From Acidithiobacillus thiooxidans ATCC 19377 (GTDB taxonomy: Bacteria > Pseudomonadota > Gammaproteobacteria > Acidithiobacillales > Acidithiobacillaceae), in NCBI RefSeq assembly GCF_009662475.1, contig NZ_CP045571.1:2292501-2356500 (forward strand): DNA of 64,000 nucleotides, read 5' to 3'. The notes under the pieces were generated by a model that was not told the origin of the DNA, did not search any database, and worked only from the letters and a program-made list of their open reading frames with translations. The translations under genes were made by a program, and so were the position numbers. Positions 34,849 to 45,978 of the stretch are shown piece by piece; position 1 is the stretch's first letter, and each line of letters opens with the position of its first letter.

Positions 34849-36681
34849 TCAGGCGCGTATTTTTTCCAGGGTGGATAATTCCGGAGATTGTTCGTGCAGG
34901 CGCTGCAATTCAGCAAATTGTCGGTAAGTGGGACAACTTTTCAGCAGCGCTTCATGACTACCAATAGCAATGAGTCGGCCCTGATCAAGCACGGCAATGC
35001 GTGCAGCATGAACAATAGTGGCCAAACGATGCGCTGCCACCAGGGTGGTCCGCTGTGCGGTCAAATTAGCCAGTGCCTCCTGAATGAGCCGCTCATTTTC
35101 CGCATCCAGGGCGCTGGTGGCCTCATCCAGAATCAGTACACGAGGGTTTCTCAGAATCGCCCGGGCAATGGCAATGCGTTGGCGTTGCCCTCCAGATAAA
35201 GTTACGCCTTTTTCTCCAACATGGGTTTTCAGTTTATCTTCCAGTCGGTCAGAAAATTCATCCACCCGAGCAGCCTTTACTGCAGCCAGTAAAGCTGCCT
35301 CATTGGCATCAGGACGCGCCATCAAAATGTTATCCGCAATACTCATGGAAAAAATGACAGGATGTTGAGGGACTACAGCCAGTTGCTGGCGCAAACTACG
35401 CAAGGGCATGGCATCAATGGCCGTTCCATCCAGCAAAATTTGCCCTTCGCTGGGTTGATAATGGCGCATGAGCAGGGAAAACACCGTACTTTTACCGGCT
35501 CCGGAAGCTCCTACAAAAGCCACCGTTTCTCCTGGTTCAATATCCAGGGAAATATTTTCAATAGCGGGCACATCCGGCCGCGAAGGGTACCGAAAGGCGA
35601 CGCGCTCCAGGGTCAATCGTGCCGGATTTCTGATGGAAAATTCAGAGGATTCTGGAACTTTGCCGACTTCGCCTGACAAAGCCTGGGCACTGTGTTCCGG
35701 CTTTTCATCCAGCAGCGCCAGCAAGCGTTCAGTGGCACCCGCCAGTCGCGACATACTGCCCCATAACTCCCCCAACGAGGCCAAAGACGTTGCCGCCATC
35801 AGGGCATAAAGCAGAAATGCCGCCAGTACGCCCATGCCCACCTGCTTTTCGAGAACCGCGAGACCGCCCAGATAGAGCATAGCGCTGAGTGCCAGAAAAA
35901 CCAGGCTTCCCGTCAGAAAGGTGGACCAGGACTGGACTTTGACCCGCGACCAGACTTGTCCCAGCAACAGATGAATATCCTGGCGATATCGGGTTTCAGT
36001 CTGAGGTTCGAGGGTAAGCGCCTGGATAACCCGAATGCCATTGATAGACTCTTCGGTATGGGCACTGAGATCAGCCAGATAATCCTGCTCCTTGCGGCTG
36101 TATCCGCGCTGCAGACGTCCTGAGCGGATATTGACAAACACCAGCAACGGCAATACCAACACTCCCGGGAGCAGTAACTGGGGCATGGTCACCAGCATCA
36201 ACACCAGCGCGCCGACCAGGGTGATGCCGCTTTGCAGACTGCGCCCGAGCACGCCCGTCAAACCAAAACGTAAAATGGTGACATCACTGCTCAGGCGCGA
36301 AATGACCTCACCGGTCCGGAATGTCTCATAAAATATGGCGGGAAGATGCAGCGCATGACTGAACACCGCGCTGCGCAAATCGGCGACGACCCCCTGCCCC
36401 AACCAGGTTGCCAGACCATCCCGCAGCCCGCGCATGGCGACCGTAAACATACCCAATATGAACAGCGCAATGCTGATCCAAAGTAATGCCTTGTAACTAT
36501 GGAACCCCTTGTCGAGAATAAACCGGGCTCCCTGGGGCAAAACCAAGGAAGCGCCAGCACTGCAGAGCATGGCCAGCAGATAAGCCAGCAGTAGCCCGAG
36601 CCGGGAACGCAAAAAGGGCTTGAGTTTCCATAATACCCAAAGATTTTTGTTGACCGGACGTTGCCAGGGATTTTGCGCCAC
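34849..36681 (-). CDS. ABC exporter, fused permease and ATPase (MsbA/LmrA type)
   Basis: 610-aa half-transporter expected to act as a homodimer in the inner membrane. Six transmembrane helices in the first 320 residues, then an ATPase domain with Walker A G-A-S-G-A-G-K-S-T, Q-loop, signature L-S-G-G-Q-R-Q-R, Walker B V-L-I-L-D-E-A-T-S-A-L-D and H-loop A-A-H-R-L-A-T-I. Such exporters move lipids or drugs; substrate cannot be told. It ends 97 bases before the PspA operon on the same strand and might read into it. Confidence 0.9.
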   Translation of the reverse strand: MAQNPWQRPVNKNLWVLWKLKPFLRSRLGLLLAYLLAMLCSAGASLVLPQGARFILDKGFHSYKALLWISIALFILGMFTVAMRGLRDGLATWLGQGVVADLRSAVFSHALHLPAIFYETFRTGEVISRLSSDVTILRFGLTGVLGRSLQSGITLVGALVLMLVTMPQLLLPGVLVLPLLVFVNIRSGRLQRGYSRKEQDYLADLSAHTEESINGIRVIQALTLEPQTETRYRQDIHLLLGQVWSRVKVQSWSTFLTGSLVFLALSAMLYLGGLAVLEKQVGMGVLAAFLLYALMAATSLASLGELWGSMSRLAGATERLLALLDEKPEHSAQALSGEVGKVPESSEFSIRNPARLTLERVAFRYPSRPDVPAIENISLDIEPGETVAFVGASGAGKSTVFSLLMRHYQPSEGQILLDGTAIDAMPLRSLRQQLAVVPQHPVIFSMSIADNILMARPDANEAALLAAVKAARVDEFSDRLEDKLKTHVGEKGVTLSGGQRQRIAIARAILRNPRVLILDEATSALDAENERLIQEALANLTAQRTTLVAAHRLATIVHAARIAVLDQGRLIAIGSHEALLKSCPTYRQFAELQRLHEQSPELSTLEKIRA

Positions 36682-36825
36682 TCAGTCACCTTATCAGCGA
36701 ATTACAGGAATAACACAGCATACGCCTGCCCGACGGCTTTGGCTGCATTATCGCGATCCGTCAATTGACCGCTGGCAACCTTCAGCAGCAGAATGTGCCA
36801 AATTCCCTCACTTCCTGGAATAACT

Positions 36826-37728
36826 ATGCAATCCTTTGATGCACTGAATCGCTACGCCATTCCCGAACATGTGTTTTTTCGCTTTGGTCCGGGGGGGCAG
36901 ATTTTTGCGGACATTCGCAACAGCAGTGCCAGTGCCAGTGTTTTCCTGCAGGGGGCTCATCTGACAGCGTTTCAACCACGCTCCCAGTACGATCCACTCA
37001 TCTGGCTTTCGGAAAAATCGCGCTTTGCCGTCGGCAAATCCATTCGCGGCGGCGTGCCGGTATGTTGGCCCTGGTTCGGTCCGCATCCCGACAACAGCCA
37101 GTTCCCGGCCCATGGCTTTGCCCGCACCCACTTGTGGACCGTCAGCGATTCATCAAGCAGCAAGGACATTACCCGGATTACCCTGACCCTGGAGCCCACG
37201 AACGAAACCCGGGCACAGTGGCCTCATGAAACTCCGGTCAGCCTTGAAATTGTCGTTTCAGAAACTCTGGAAATGTCTCTAACTACCCATAACGCAGGAA
37301 ACGACACAATCACTCTGGGTGAGGCCTTCCATACGTATTTCCACGTGGGCGATATTCATTCGGTGCGCCTCGAAGGTCTGGATGGTTGTACGTATCTCGA
37401 CAAAACCGCAGATTTCGCCCGGAAGCAGCAGGAAGGTGACATTACCTTCAACGCCGAGACCGACCGGGTTTATCTCAACACCCAAAATGATTGCATTATC
37501 CATGACCCGCGCATGTACCGCCGAATTCGTATTCATAAGGAGCATGCCGATTCCACAGTAGTCTGGACGCCCTGGGCCGAGAAAGCCGCTGCCATGGGAG
37601 ATTACACGCCGGATGGCTGGCGGCAGATGCTCTGCGTGGAATCCGCCAACGCCGCCGAAAATGTGCTGCAACTACAGCCGGGTGAGAAGCACACGCTGAT
37701 GGTGCGTTACAGTGCTGAACCTCTTTGA
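36826..37728 (+). CDS. D-hexose-6-phosphate mutarotase (YeaD-like)
   Basis: 300 aa aldose-1-epimerase-fold enzyme that interconverts the anomers of glucose-6-phosphate. Seen: R-G-G-V-P-V-C-W-P-W-F-G-P-H, A-H-G-F-A-R-T-H (catalytic His), G-E-A-F-H-T-Y-F-H-V-G-D (second His) and the late catalytic Glu in L-C-V-E-S-A-N-A. Start at 36826 (GGAAT upstream). Fits functionally with zwf and gnd about 6 kb away, which use glucose-6-phosphate. Confidence 0.9.
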   Translation: MQSFDALNRYAIPEHVFFRFGPGGQIFADIRNSSASASVFLQGAHLTAFQPRSQYDPLIWLSEKSRFAVGKSIRGGVPVCWPWFGPHPDNSQFPAHGFARTHLWTVSDSSSSKDITRITLTLEPTNETRAQWPHETPVSLEIVVSETLEMSLTTHNAGNDTITLGEAFHTYFHVGDIHSVRLEGLDGCTYLDKTADFARKQQEGDITFNAETDRVYLNTQNDCIIHDPRMYRRIRIHKEHADSTVVWTPWAEKAAAMGDYTPDGWRQMLCVESANAAENVLQLQPGEKHTLMVRYSAEPL

Positions 37729-37734
37729 TCCCTT

Positions 37735-37933
37735 GAAAGTGGCTGTTGCCGCAGAGGCTTTGCCGCGACTTTTGGCCCGCGCCGTTGTTGTTCTTGGAGA
37801 AATCCTGCGCCCGTCAGGAGAGCTGTTTGAGCCCGCAGGGCGAGTTCTCTCCTGACAGCAGGATGAGCCTAGAACAACAGGCGAGGGACAAGGGAGCGGC
37901 AAAGCCTCTGCGGCAACAGCCACACCTTTCAGA
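37735..37933. repeat. Large nested inverted repeat between yeaD-like gene and copA
   Basis: Outer arms of 28 bp are perfectly complementary (37739-37766 and 37896-37923, reading GTGGCTGTTGCCGCAGAGGC onward) and extend outward through TGAAAG/CTTTCA. Inside are further dyads: GTTGTTCT...ATCCTGC with GCAGGAT...AGAACAAC, and GTCAGGAGAG with CTCTCCTGAC. The whole 200 bases can fold into one long hairpin. It fills the gap between two convergent genes, so it may terminate both, or be a small repeated element (MITE-like) or structured RNA. Confidence 0.8.
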
Positions 37934-40361
37934 CTGAATCAGGCACCCACGGACGCAGCCACTTCAAACGTAAACTGTTACTGAGCACAAATACTGACGA
38001 CATTCCCATGGCCAGTCCCGCCAGCATGGGATTCAGCTGAAATCCCCAGGGAATCAGCACACCCGCAGCCACCGGAATCAGCAGGATATTATAAAAAAAC
38101 GCCCAGAATAAATTACCGCGAATGGTCGCCATGGTTTTTCGCGCTGCCTGCACTGCCGTCACCAATGCACTGAGATCCCCATGGGTTAAGGTCAAATCAG
38201 CCGTCTCCATGGCAATGTCAGTGCCTGAAGCCAGGGCCAGGCCCACATCGGCCTGAGCCAAAGCCGGAGCATCATTGATGCCATCGCCCACAAAGGCGAC
38301 TTTGCCGCCCTGGCTTTGTAACTGCTTGACGATATTTGCCTTATCCTGAGGCAACACCTCTGCATAAAACTCTTCTAATCCAAGGTGTTCGGCAAGATGC
38401 CGCGCTGCGCTCTGGCTGTCACCCGTAATCATGACCACCCGCATACCCATGGACTGCAGTTGCCGGACGACCGCTAAGGATTCGGGTCTTACGCTGTCCT
38501 GAATGGCGATTTTCCCCAGCAAATGTCCATTCCCGGCAATATACACCCAGCTTTGGGCCACCTGCGGCTCAGTCCAAAATTTAGCGTCCTGCTCTACGCC
38601 ATTCTCCTGCAACCAGACCGCCGTACCGACCAGAATTTTCTGTCCGGCTACGACACCCTCAACACCCCGGCCAGGGACGGCCTGAAAATCCGTCACAGGA
38701 GACAGGGAAATTTCCCGTTCACGCGCAGCCTGAACAATGGTCCGCGCCAAAGGATGCTCAGAAGCCGCTTCCAGCGACGCAGCCAAGGTCAGAACCTGGC
38801 GGACATCGTCTGCGACAATTTCACACACGGCTGGCGTACCCCGCGTCAACGTGCCGGTTTTATCCAGACAGACCGTTTTCACCTGGGCCAGCGTTTCCAA
38901 CGCCAGTCCTTTGCGAAAAAACACACCTAACTCTGCAGCCCGGCCGGTACCGACCATGACCGCCGCCGGGGTGGCAAGTCCCATGGCACAGGGACAGGCC
39001 ACCACCAGCACCGCCACAGCGGACAACAGGGCCACAGTAATAGCCGGGCTGGGTCCCAACCATAACCACACCATAAAACTCAGCAGCGCAATGCCAATAA
39101 CCAAAGGCGTAAATACACGAACCACCCGGTCAGCAAGACCCTGGATGGGCAGCTTTCCAGCCTGGGCCTGCTCGACCATCTGAATAATATGGGCAATGAC
39201 TGTATTTTGCCCCACCGCAGTCGCTTCGATAATCAGCCTGCCGTTACCATTGATCGTCGCGCCGACGACGGCGTCACCTGCTTTTTTATGCTCAGGTAAC
39301 ACTTCTCCGGTCAGCATGGCTGCATCTATATAGGATTCTCCTTCCAGGACGATGCCATCCACGGGCAGACGCTCTCCCGGTCTGACCAGGAGATGATCTC
39401 CAGTGCGGATGCGGTTGAGTGGCACCCGCTGTTCCTGCCCATCTTTGAGCAGTGTTGCGTCCTTGGCCTGAAGATCAACCAGATGCCGAATCGCCTGCGA
39501 GGCCCGGCCTTTGGCCAGCTCTTCCAGATACTTGCCGAGCAGAATGGCGGCAATGACCACCGCCGCCGAATCAAAATACACATGCCCTCCGACCTGGCTG
39601 AAAAGCTCCGGGAAAATCAGCACGATCATGCTGAACAGCCAGGCGGCTCCCGTACCGGTAGCCACCAGAGAATTCATATCCGGAGACAAATGACGGTAGG
39701 CAATCAGACCCGGACGAAAAAAACGCCGCCCTGGACCGGCCAGTACCAGCGTTGCCAGTACGGCCTGAACCCAGTCCCAAAAACGCCCAAAGAGTGCATT
39801 TTCTTGCAGCCATCGTCCCAACGCCGGAAAAAGCAGGGGACCCATGGACAAGCACAAAATAGGCACAGCCAGAACAACTGCCGTCAGCAAATCTTTTCGC
39901 ATAAGCCGCAGCTGGAAGATTTTACGATCTTCACCCCGGGCATCAGCACGGACCGCCCGCGCTTCATAACCGGCATTAACAACAGCCGCAATCAATTGAT
40001 CCTGATTAGTGCTATCCGGAAAATATTCCACCATGGCCCGTTCTGTGGCCAGATTGACACTGGCCGACAGGACGCCAGAAACCTTGCCCAGAGCGCGCTC
40101 CACGCGACTGCTGCAGGAAGCACAAGTCATCCCGCCAACCTCCAGCTCAGATTGGGCCACGACGGGTTGATAGCCTATATCAACAATCGCAGCCCTCAGC
40201 GTTTCCAGGCTGGTCTGGGTCGGATCGAATGCCACGGTTGCCCGCTCAGTACTCAAATTCACGCTGGCCTGCACCCCCGGCAAGCGATTCAGCGTGCGTT
40301 CTACCCGACTGCTGCAGGAAGCACAGGTCATCCCTGCCACCCCGATCTCCAGATTTTTCAT
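37929..40361 (-). CDS. copA: Copper-exporting P1B-type ATPase CopA
   Basis: 810 aa. Two N-terminal heavy-metal domains, each with G-M-T-C-A-S-C (about 9-15 and 76-82), eight membrane helices, the Cu(I)-site C-P-C in [12 protein letters not shown], phosphorylation motif D-K-T-G-T-L-T, H-P of S-E-H-P-L-A, and G-D-G-I-N-D-A-P. Pumps cytoplasmic Cu(I) outward at the cost of ATP, important for acidophiles on metal ores. No CueR or copper chaperone gene adjoins it. Confidence 0.96.
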   Translation of the reverse strand: MKNLEIGVAGMTCASCSSRVERTLNRLPGVQASVNLSTERATVAFDPTQTSLETLRAAIVDIGYQPVVAQSELEVGGMTCASCSSRVERALGKVSGVLSASVNLATERAMVEYFPDSTNQDQLIAAVVNAGYEARAVRADARGEDRKIFQLRLMRKDLLTAVVLAVPILCLSMGPLLFPALGRWLQENALFGRFWDWVQAVLATLVLAGPGRRFFRPGLIAYRHLSPDMNSLVATGTGAAWLFSMIVLIFPELFSQVGGHVYFDSAAVVIAAILLGKYLEELAKGRASQAIRHLVDLQAKDATLLKDGQEQRVPLNRIRTGDHLLVRPGERLPVDGIVLEGESYIDAAMLTGEVLPEHKKAGDAVVGATINGNGRLIIEATAVGQNTVIAHIIQMVEQAQAGKLPIQGLADRVVRVFTPLVIGIALLSFMVWLWLGPSPAITVALLSAVAVLVVACPCAMGLATPAAVMVGTGRAAELGVFFRKGLALETLAQVKTVCLDKTGTLTRGTPAVCEIVADDVRQVLTLAASLEAASEHPLARTIVQAAREREISLSPVTDFQAVPGRGVEGVVAGQKILVGTAVWLQENGVEQDAKFWTEPQVAQSWVYIAGNGHLLGKIAIQDSVRPESLAVVRQLQSMGMRVVMITGDSQSAARHLAEHLGLEEFYAEVLPQDKANIVKQLQSQGGKVAFVGDGINDAPALAQADVGLALASGTDIAMETADLTLTHGDLSALVTAVQAARKTMATIRGNLFWAFFYNILLIPVAAGVLIPWGFQLNPMLAGLAMGMSSVFVLSNSLRLKWLRPWVPDSV

Positions 40362-40576
40362 AACGCTCCCTTTCCTGCCCGCTGCCCATTGCTATTTGAA
40401 AATTACAATCTGCAGCATATCCTTGTAGCCAGATGTAATGTCAATCCATCACCATGGGCAACCGCGATCTTTTCGCCTACAGCAAAATAGTTGATTTTAA
40501 GTGACGGATGCTTATCATTTGCCCTCTTGTGCGCATTTGCCGCACCCGCTGAAAATGATATCTGGAGTTTAACATC

Positions 40577-41758
40577 GTGGATATTCGCCTTTCCCGCCGC
40601 GTTACTGCGGTGCGTCCCTCTCCGACACTCGCCGTTACCGCCCGGGCACAGCAACTCCGTCGGGAAGGCAAAGACATTGTCAGTCTCGGCGCTGGCGAGC
40701 CCGATTTCGACACACCCGAATATATCAAGGATGCGGCCATACAAGCCATTCATCGAGGCTTCACCAAGTACACCGCAGTCGGTGGCACGCCGGAGCTGAA
40801 AGCCGCCATCATAGCCAAATTTGCCCGGGACAATCATCTCGATTACCGCCCCAGTGAGGTGCTGGTCTCCGTCGGCGGCAAGCAGAGCTTTTTCAACCTC
40901 TGTCAGGCCTTACTGGATGCAGGAGATGAAGTCATCATTCCCGCGCCCTACTGGGTGTCCTATCCCGATATGGTCATTCTTGCCGAGGCCTGTCCGGTCA
41001 TTATTGATACGGACGCCGCACAACACTTCAAAATTCTGCCTGAACAACTGGAAGCGGCCATCACCGAAAGCACCCGGCTTTTAGTGCTCAACAGCCCTTC
41101 CAACCCCTCAGGAGTCGCTTATAGCCGCAGTGAACTCGAAGCACTGGGAGAAGTATTACGTCGTCATCCCCGGATTTTGATTGCCACTGATGACATGTAT
41201 GAAAAAATCCTCTTTCAGGACCAGCCTTTCGTAAACATTACCAATGCCTGCCCCGATCTGAAAGAACGCTGCATGGTGATGAATGGCGTCTCCAAGGCTT
41301 ATGCCATGACCGGCTGGCGCATAGGCTATTGTGCAGGGCCCGAAACACTGATTACGGCCATGAACACCGTGCAGTCGCAAAGCACCTCCAATCCAACCTC
41401 CATCGCCCAGGTAGCTGCCCAGGCAGCTCTGGAAGGGGGCGATAGTGCGGTGCATGAAATGGTTCATGCTTTCCGGCGCCGTCATGCTTACGTTTATGGT
41501 CGCCTGCATAGTCTTCCGGGCGTCAACGTACTGCCATCAGATGGCACCTTTTACAGCTTCCCGGGCTTTCATGAAGTGATGCAGGCCAAAAATCTGCAGG
41601 ATGACCTGATTCTGGCGGAAGCCCTCCTGGAAGCAGGCGTTGCGGTGGTACCAGGTTCTGCCTTTGGAAGCCCCGGACATATTCGCCTTTCTTTTGCGAC
41701 CAGTGACAAAAATCTGGAAATGGCACTGGATCGCATCGAACAATTTGTAAAAAGTTAG
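40577..41758 (+). CDS. aspC: Class I pyridoxal-phosphate aminotransferase (aspartate aminotransferase type)
   Basis: 393 aa, GTG start with GGAG upstream. PLP-binding lysine in [15 protein letters not shown], preceded by N-S-P-S-N-P-S-G-V and Y in D-D-M-Y-E-K; substrate-carboxylate Arg in H-I-R-L-S-F-A. Subgroup I-gamma (thermophile-type) aspartate aminotransferase is the best reading; a related specificity is possible. Converges with purT, the two stop codons overlapping by three bases. Confidence 0.9.
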   Translation: MDIRLSRRVTAVRPSPTLAVTARAQQLRREGKDIVSLGAGEPDFDTPEYIKDAAIQAIHRGFTKYTAVGGTPELKAAIIAKFARDNHLDYRPSEVLVSVGGKQSFFNLCQALLDAGDEVIIPAPYWVSYPDMVILAEACPVIIDTDAAQHFKILPEQLEAAITESTRLLVLNSPSNPSGVAYSRSELEALGEVLRRHPRILIATDDMYEKILFQDQPFVNITNACPDLKERCMVMNGVSKAYAMTGWRIGYCAGPETLITAMNTVQSQSTSNPTSIAQVAAQAALEGGDSAVHEMVHAFRRRHAYVYGRLHSLPGVNVLPSDGTFYSFPGFHEVMQAKNLQDDLILAEALLEAGVAVVPGSAFGSPGHIRLSFATSDKNLEMALDRIEQFVKS

Positions 41759-42936
41759 GCGGGGCTGACCGTAATCGCGGCGGCGGCCCTGGCAGCCCTT
41801 TCCCGCGCCTCTTCCACACTTTCTCCGGCAGCGACGGCTACACCAAGACGCCGCAACTTGCTGGCCGTCGGCTTGCCAAACAGACGTAAATCACTTTCCG
41901 GTACGGCCAGTGCTGTTTCAAGACCGGCATATCGGGGCCCCCAACCCAGGTTTTTACCCCGAATAACCGCAGAAGCGGAAGCTCTGCGGAATCCGGGATC
42001 AACGGGCAAGCCCAGAATAGCCCGCAAATGCAATTCAAACTCGTTCTGGCGTTGACTGGCCAGGGTCACCAGACCGGTGTCATGGGGTCTGGGCGACAAC
42101 TCACTGAAAATCACTGCTTCACCCTGCACAAAAAATTCCACCCCATATAATCCCTGTCCGCCGAGATTATCCGTCACTTTTTGCGCCATGCTCTGTGCAT
42201 CCTGAAGCGCCTGCGCGGACATGGCCTGGGGCTGCCAGGACTCCACATAATCTCCGGCTTCCTGACGATGTCCGATGGGCGGGCAAAATACTGTACCTAA
42301 GGCAGAGCGCACCGTCAGCACGGTGATTTCAAAATCAAAGTCCACAAAGCCCTCGACAATGACTTTCTGCGCCCCCACACGCCCGGCCGTCTGCGCTTCC
42401 TGCCAGGCCAGCGCCAATTCCGCCGCACTCCGTGCGACCGACTGCCCTTTGCCGCTGGAAGACATGACCGGTTTGATCACACAGGGGAAACCCAGCTCGA
42501 CAGCTGCCGCCTCCAGTTCCTGCAAGCTGCTGGCGAAGCGGTAAGGAGACGTGGGCAAGCCTAATTGTTCGGCCGCAAGACGACGAATACCCTCACGATC
42601 CATGGTTAATTGCACGGCCCGCGCCGAAGGGACCACCGTAGCCGAGCCGGAATTTTCGATTTCTGCCAGGGCGGAGGTGGCGATAGCTTCAATTTCCGGG
42701 ACCACGAAATGCGGTCGCTCACGCTTGACCAGAGCCAGAATTGCTTCAGGGTCTGTCATATCTATCACGTAGGCGCGGTGAGCGACCTGCATGGCAGGCG
42801 CATCTGCGTAACGATCCACGGCGATGGTTTCAACGCCCAGACGCTGGGCAGCAATCAACACTTCCTTACCTAATTCACCGGCGCCCAGCATCATCAGCCG
42901 GGTCGCAGAAGCAGAACACGGAGTACCCAGATTCAT
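41755..42936 (-). CDS. purT: Formate-dependent GAR transformylase PurT
   Basis: 393 aa ATP-grasp enzyme of purine synthesis, making formyl-GAR from formate, ATP and GAR. Seen: G-A-G-E-L-G-K-E-V (dinucleotide-like loop), [18 protein letters not shown] (phosphate loop) and [10 protein letters not shown]. Start at 42936 (AAGGAA 6-8 bases upstream); the open frame continues 55 codons upstream without sense. Does not need folate, unlike PurN. Confidence 0.94.
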   Translation of the reverse strand: MNLGTPCSASATRLMMLGAGELGKEVLIAAQRLGVETIAVDRYADAPAMQVAHRAYVIDMTDPEAILALVKRERPHFVVPEIEAIATSALAEIENSGSATVVPSARAVQLTMDREGIRRLAAEQLGLPTSPYRFASSLQELEAAAVELGFPCVIKPVMSSSGKGQSVARSAAELALAWQEAQTAGRVGAQKVIVEGFVDFDFEITVLTVRSALGTVFCPPIGHRQEAGDYVESWQPQAMSAQALQDAQSMAQKVTDNLGGQGLYGVEFFVQGEAVIFSELSPRPHDTGLVTLASQRQNEFELHLRAILGLPVDPGFRRASASAVIRGKNLGWGPRYAGLETALAVPESDLRLFGKPTASKLRRLGVAVAAGESVEEARERAARAAAAITVSPA

Positions 42937-43032
42937 GCGCATTTCCTTTAGCAAAAAACAATTAAAGCCCGATATGTCTATACTCAACATAGTATCATTT
43001 TCCCGACAGACGCATACGCAAAGGAGCATGAC

Positions 43033-43953
43033 ATGAGTAAACCCAGTATAGGCATGGTCGGTCTTGGTCGCATGGGCGCCAATATGGCGCGACGTCTGCA
43101 TCTAAAAGGCATGGATGTCATTGCTTACAATCGCCATGCCCAAAAAGCTCAGGACCTTGCCCAGGAAACCGGCATGCGCTCTGCCAGCACTCTGGAAGAT
43201 CTGGTCAGACAATTGCCAGCCCCCAGAGTCATCTGGTTAATGTTACCAGCTGGTGAAGCCACTCAGGAGCATATTGATCAACTGCTTCCCTTGTTGGGCA
43301 AAGGTGACATCCTGGTCAATGGGGCCAATGCACTCTACGAAGACTCCATGGCGCAGGCCGCCAAGGTCGAAGCTGCTGGCTTGCATTATGTCGACGCGGG
43401 TGTGTCCGGCGGGGTTTGGGGATTGAAGGAAGGCTATGCCTTGATGGTAGGCGGCAGCCAGGAGGCGGTTACTCAGGTTACGCCTTTCCTGAAAGCCCTC
43501 GCTCCCGGTGAAAATCAGGGGTGGCTGCATTGCGGACCGGTAGGTAGTGGGCATTTCGTGAAAATGGTTCACAACGGTATTGAATATGGAATGATGCAGG
43601 CACTCGCCGAAGGTTTCGCCATTCTTCAGGCTAAAACCGAGTTTAATCTGGATCTCGCCAATGTCGCCGAAATGTGGCGCTATGGCAGTGTTGTCCGCTC
43701 CTGGCTTTTGGATCTGACTGCTGACACCCTGCACAAAGATCAGGTCCTCGCGGATATTGCGCCGGTGGTCGCCGACTCGGGCGAAGGGCTCTGGACCGCT
43801 CAAGCCGCTTTGGCCATGAAAATTCCTGCTCCGGTCATCACGCTGGCCCTGCAGATGCGTTGGGCTTCCCAGGGAAAAGACGACTATGCGGCCAAGCTAT
43901 TGGCCATGATGCGCAATCAGTTCGGCGGTCATGCCGTACAAAAGGAGGACTGA
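43033..43953 (+). CDS. gnd: 6-phosphogluconate dehydrogenase, short type
   Basis: 306 aa, the short decarboxylating form (about 300 against 470 residues). Rossmann motif [13 protein letters not shown], catalytic K in [15 protein letters not shown]. The usual D-G-G-N-S is changed to N-G-A-N-A. Oxidises 6-phosphogluconate to ribulose-5-phosphate with NAD(P)H formation. AGGAG precedes the start, and the stop abuts the zwf GTG with no gap, so the two oxidative pentose-phosphate genes are translated together. Confidence 0.92.
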   Translation: MSKPSIGMVGLGRMGANMARRLHLKGMDVIAYNRHAQKAQDLAQETGMRSASTLEDLVRQLPAPRVIWLMLPAGEATQEHIDQLLPLLGKGDILVNGANALYEDSMAQAAKVEAAGLHYVDAGVSGGVWGLKEGYALMVGGSQEAVTQVTPFLKALAPGENQGWLHCGPVGSGHFVKMVHNGIEYGMMQALAEGFAILQAKTEFNLDLANVAEMWRYGSVVRSWLLDLTADTLHKDQVLADIAPVVADSGEGLWTAQAALAMKIPAPVITLALQMRWASQGKDDYAAKLLAMMRNQFGGHAVQKED

Positions 43954-45420
43954 GTGGATAACCAATGTATTTGTCAGTTCGTCATTTTTGGCGCTACCGG
44001 GGATCTGGCCAGTAAAAAACTGCTCCCGGCCCTGTATCACCTGGAATGTGCCGGTATGATGCCCAAGGAAATGCGTATTTTGGCTTTTGGGCGGCGTCCT
44101 TGGGACAATAATGGCTGGCAGGATTTCTTGCGAGAACAATTGGAAACCTACGCAGGAAATTATCATGACGAACATTTTGATGATTTCTGCAAACACTTTG
44201 AGTATGTGCGTGGAGAAATTCATGAAAAGGAGTCTTATGAAAAGCTCCGCGCGGCACTCACTGAGGAAGGTGCGGATAAACCTGCTGCTACCATATTTTA
44301 TCTGGCCATTCGCCCGGCAGATTTTGTGCCTGTTGTTCAGCATCTATCGAGTGCCGGCTTCAATCAGGAAGGCGACTATCGTATTGTTATTGAAAAGCCT
44401 TTCGGTGAAGACCTGGAAAGCGCCATGCGTCTCAATGAACAGTTGCATCGTCACTTCCGCGAGGAACAGATTTATCGCATTGACCACTATTTAGGCAAGG
44501 AAATCGTCCAGAACCTGATGGTTTATCGTTTTGCCAATCTGGCCGTAGAAGCCCTCTGGAACCGCAATTATATAGACCATGTGCAAATTACCGTAGCCGA
44601 AAGTGGTGGTATCGAAAGTCGCGCCGGTTATTATGATCAGGCCGGAGCATTGCGGGATATGTTGCAGAATCATCTGATGCAAATTCTGACTCTGGTAGCT
44701 ATGGAGCCCCCCCCTTGCATGGAAGCGGACGCTCTGCGTGATGAAAAGGTCAAGGTACTCCGCTCTATTCGACCCATCCCCAAATCTGCCGTCACGGCCT
44801 ATGCCATGCGCGCTCAATACGGTCCCGGGGTAGTAGATGGCAAGCATGTACCGGGCTATCAGGATGAAGCCGGGGTTGAAACCAACTCCATTACCGAGAC
44901 TTATGTGGCCGCGAAATTTTATATTGATAACTGGCGCTGGCGCGGGGTTCCTTTTTATCTGCGTACCGGCAAACGCCTCGAAAACAAAACCTCCAGTGTT
45001 GCCCTGCGTTTTCGGCATACGCCTCAGCAGCTTTTTCGAGAAACCAGTATCGAAAAAATCGAACCCAACTGGATCCTGCTTTCTTTGGAACCCGAAAGTC
45101 TGAAAACCGAAATCCAGATCAAGGAACCCGGCCTGGAAATGCGCGTCCGTCCGGTGCAGCTCAATGCATCCTATCGCAAGGAGGGTGAACAGGAGCTGGA
45201 TGCGTATGAAGCTCTACTGCTGGATGTCATGGAAGGCGACAAAGCCCTGTTTATCCGCTTTGATGAAGTGGAATGGGCCTGGCGGGTAGTAGACCCGATT
45301 ATCAAGGCTTGGGGCCGGGAAACCGACTACATCCTCACCTATCCGGCGGGCTCCTGGGGACCGGAAGAGGCTGCGCGGATTATGGACAAAGAAGATCAGT
45401 ATTGGCGCAACAAAATCTAA
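43954..45420 (+). CDS. zwf: Glucose-6-phosphate 1-dehydrogenase
   Basis: 488 aa, GTG start immediately after the gnd stop, with AAAGGAGG inside the end of gnd. Nucleotide motif F-G-A-T-G-D-L-A-S-K-K-L, active-site R-I-D-H-Y-L-G-K-E with the catalytic His pair, and E-K-P-F-G-E-D. First step of the oxidative pentose-phosphate route, supplying NADPH for biosynthesis. A hairpin follows the stop. Confidence 0.96.
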   Translation: MDNQCICQFVIFGATGDLASKKLLPALYHLECAGMMPKEMRILAFGRRPWDNNGWQDFLREQLETYAGNYHDEHFDDFCKHFEYVRGEIHEKESYEKLRAALTEEGADKPAATIFYLAIRPADFVPVVQHLSSAGFNQEGDYRIVIEKPFGEDLESAMRLNEQLHRHFREEQIYRIDHYLGKEIVQNLMVYRFANLAVEALWNRNYIDHVQITVAESGGIESRAGYYDQAGALRDMLQNHLMQILTLVAMEPPPCMEADALRDEKVKVLRSIRPIPKSAVTAYAMRAQYGPGVVDGKHVPGYQDEAGVETNSITETYVAAKFYIDNWRWRGVPFYLRTGKRLENKTSSVALRFRHTPQQLFRETSIEKIEPNWILLSLEPESLKTEIQIKEPGLEMRVRPVQLNASYRKEGEQELDAYEALLLDVMEGDKALFIRFDEVEWAWRVVDPIIKAWGRETDYILTYPAGSWGPEEAARIMDKEDQYWRNKI

Positions 45421-45429
45421 GCTGAGCGT

Positions 45430-45461
45430 GAGCGACAGCCCTGAAAGCTCGACTGTCGCTC
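45430..45461 (+). terminator. Hairpin after zwf
   Basis: Perfect 9-bp stem GAGCGACAG / CTGTCGCTC with a 14-base loop, only a short CCTT after it; likely 3' end of the gnd-zwf message. Confidence 0.6.
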
Positions 45462-45675
45462 CTTGATAACAAAAAAAATACTATATGATTCAATCAAATA
45501 AACTATCCCTATAAAAAGCGTAGTCGAACGTCTACAGCATAAGCTAATAAACGCGCCATAGAAATACACTAATTATTATTTTTTATTTTATATTTCATGT
45601 GGATATAGTTATTGGCATGGTTTCTGCTTAATCATCCAGGTCAGTTACCTAATGATAGTCAAGTAAGGAGACACC

Positions 45676-45978
45676 ATGAAAAGCACAGGAAACACGATCA
45701 TTCCCGAATGGGAAATTACCCGGCTTTCTGAAATTATCAAGGCCATGTCTCATCCATTGCGCTATAAGATCATCTGCCTACTTGGTCGCGGTGAAATGAG
45801 CATGCAAAATCTGGTGACCGCCATCAACACCAGTCACAGTAATGCTTCCCAGCATCTTGCCCTGCTTCAGGACTCCGGTCTGGTCCTGGTCAGAAAGGTG
45901 GCCAGTCGCGTTTATTACCGCATCCGCGATCAACGCACCTTACGCTTGCTGGAAATCAGTAATCAAGTACTTGCCTGA
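45676..45978 (+). CDS. ArsR/SmtB-family regulator
   Basis: 100-aa winged HTH: S-H-P-L-R-Y-K-I-I-C-L-L, then recognition helix N-T-S-H-S-N-A-S-Q-H-L-A-L-L-Q, then beta-wing V-A-S-R-V-Y-Y-R-I-R-D. The metal-binding C-V-C motif of ArsR helix 3 is absent (E-M-S-M-Q-N-L instead) and only one cysteine is present, so it does not sense arsenite in the classical way. AAGGAG precedes it. Its 3' end overlaps the convergent dusA by 16 bases; the 255 bases upstream are A+T-rich. Target unknown. Confidence 0.88.
   Translation: MKSTGNTIIPEWEITRLSEIIKAMSHPLRYKIICLLGRGEMSMQNLVTAINTSHSNASQHLALLQDSGLVLVRKVASRVYYRIRDQRTLRLLEISNQVLA

Noticed and set aside
34849-36681. Calling the ABC exporter MsbA
   Set aside because: Motifs are shared by the whole exporter family and no lipid A genes adjoin, so the specific name is not supported.
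37739-37923. CRISPR-like repeat
   Set aside because: Only two arms, inverted not direct, with no spacer periodicity; no CRISPR array or cas gene seen anywhere in the window.
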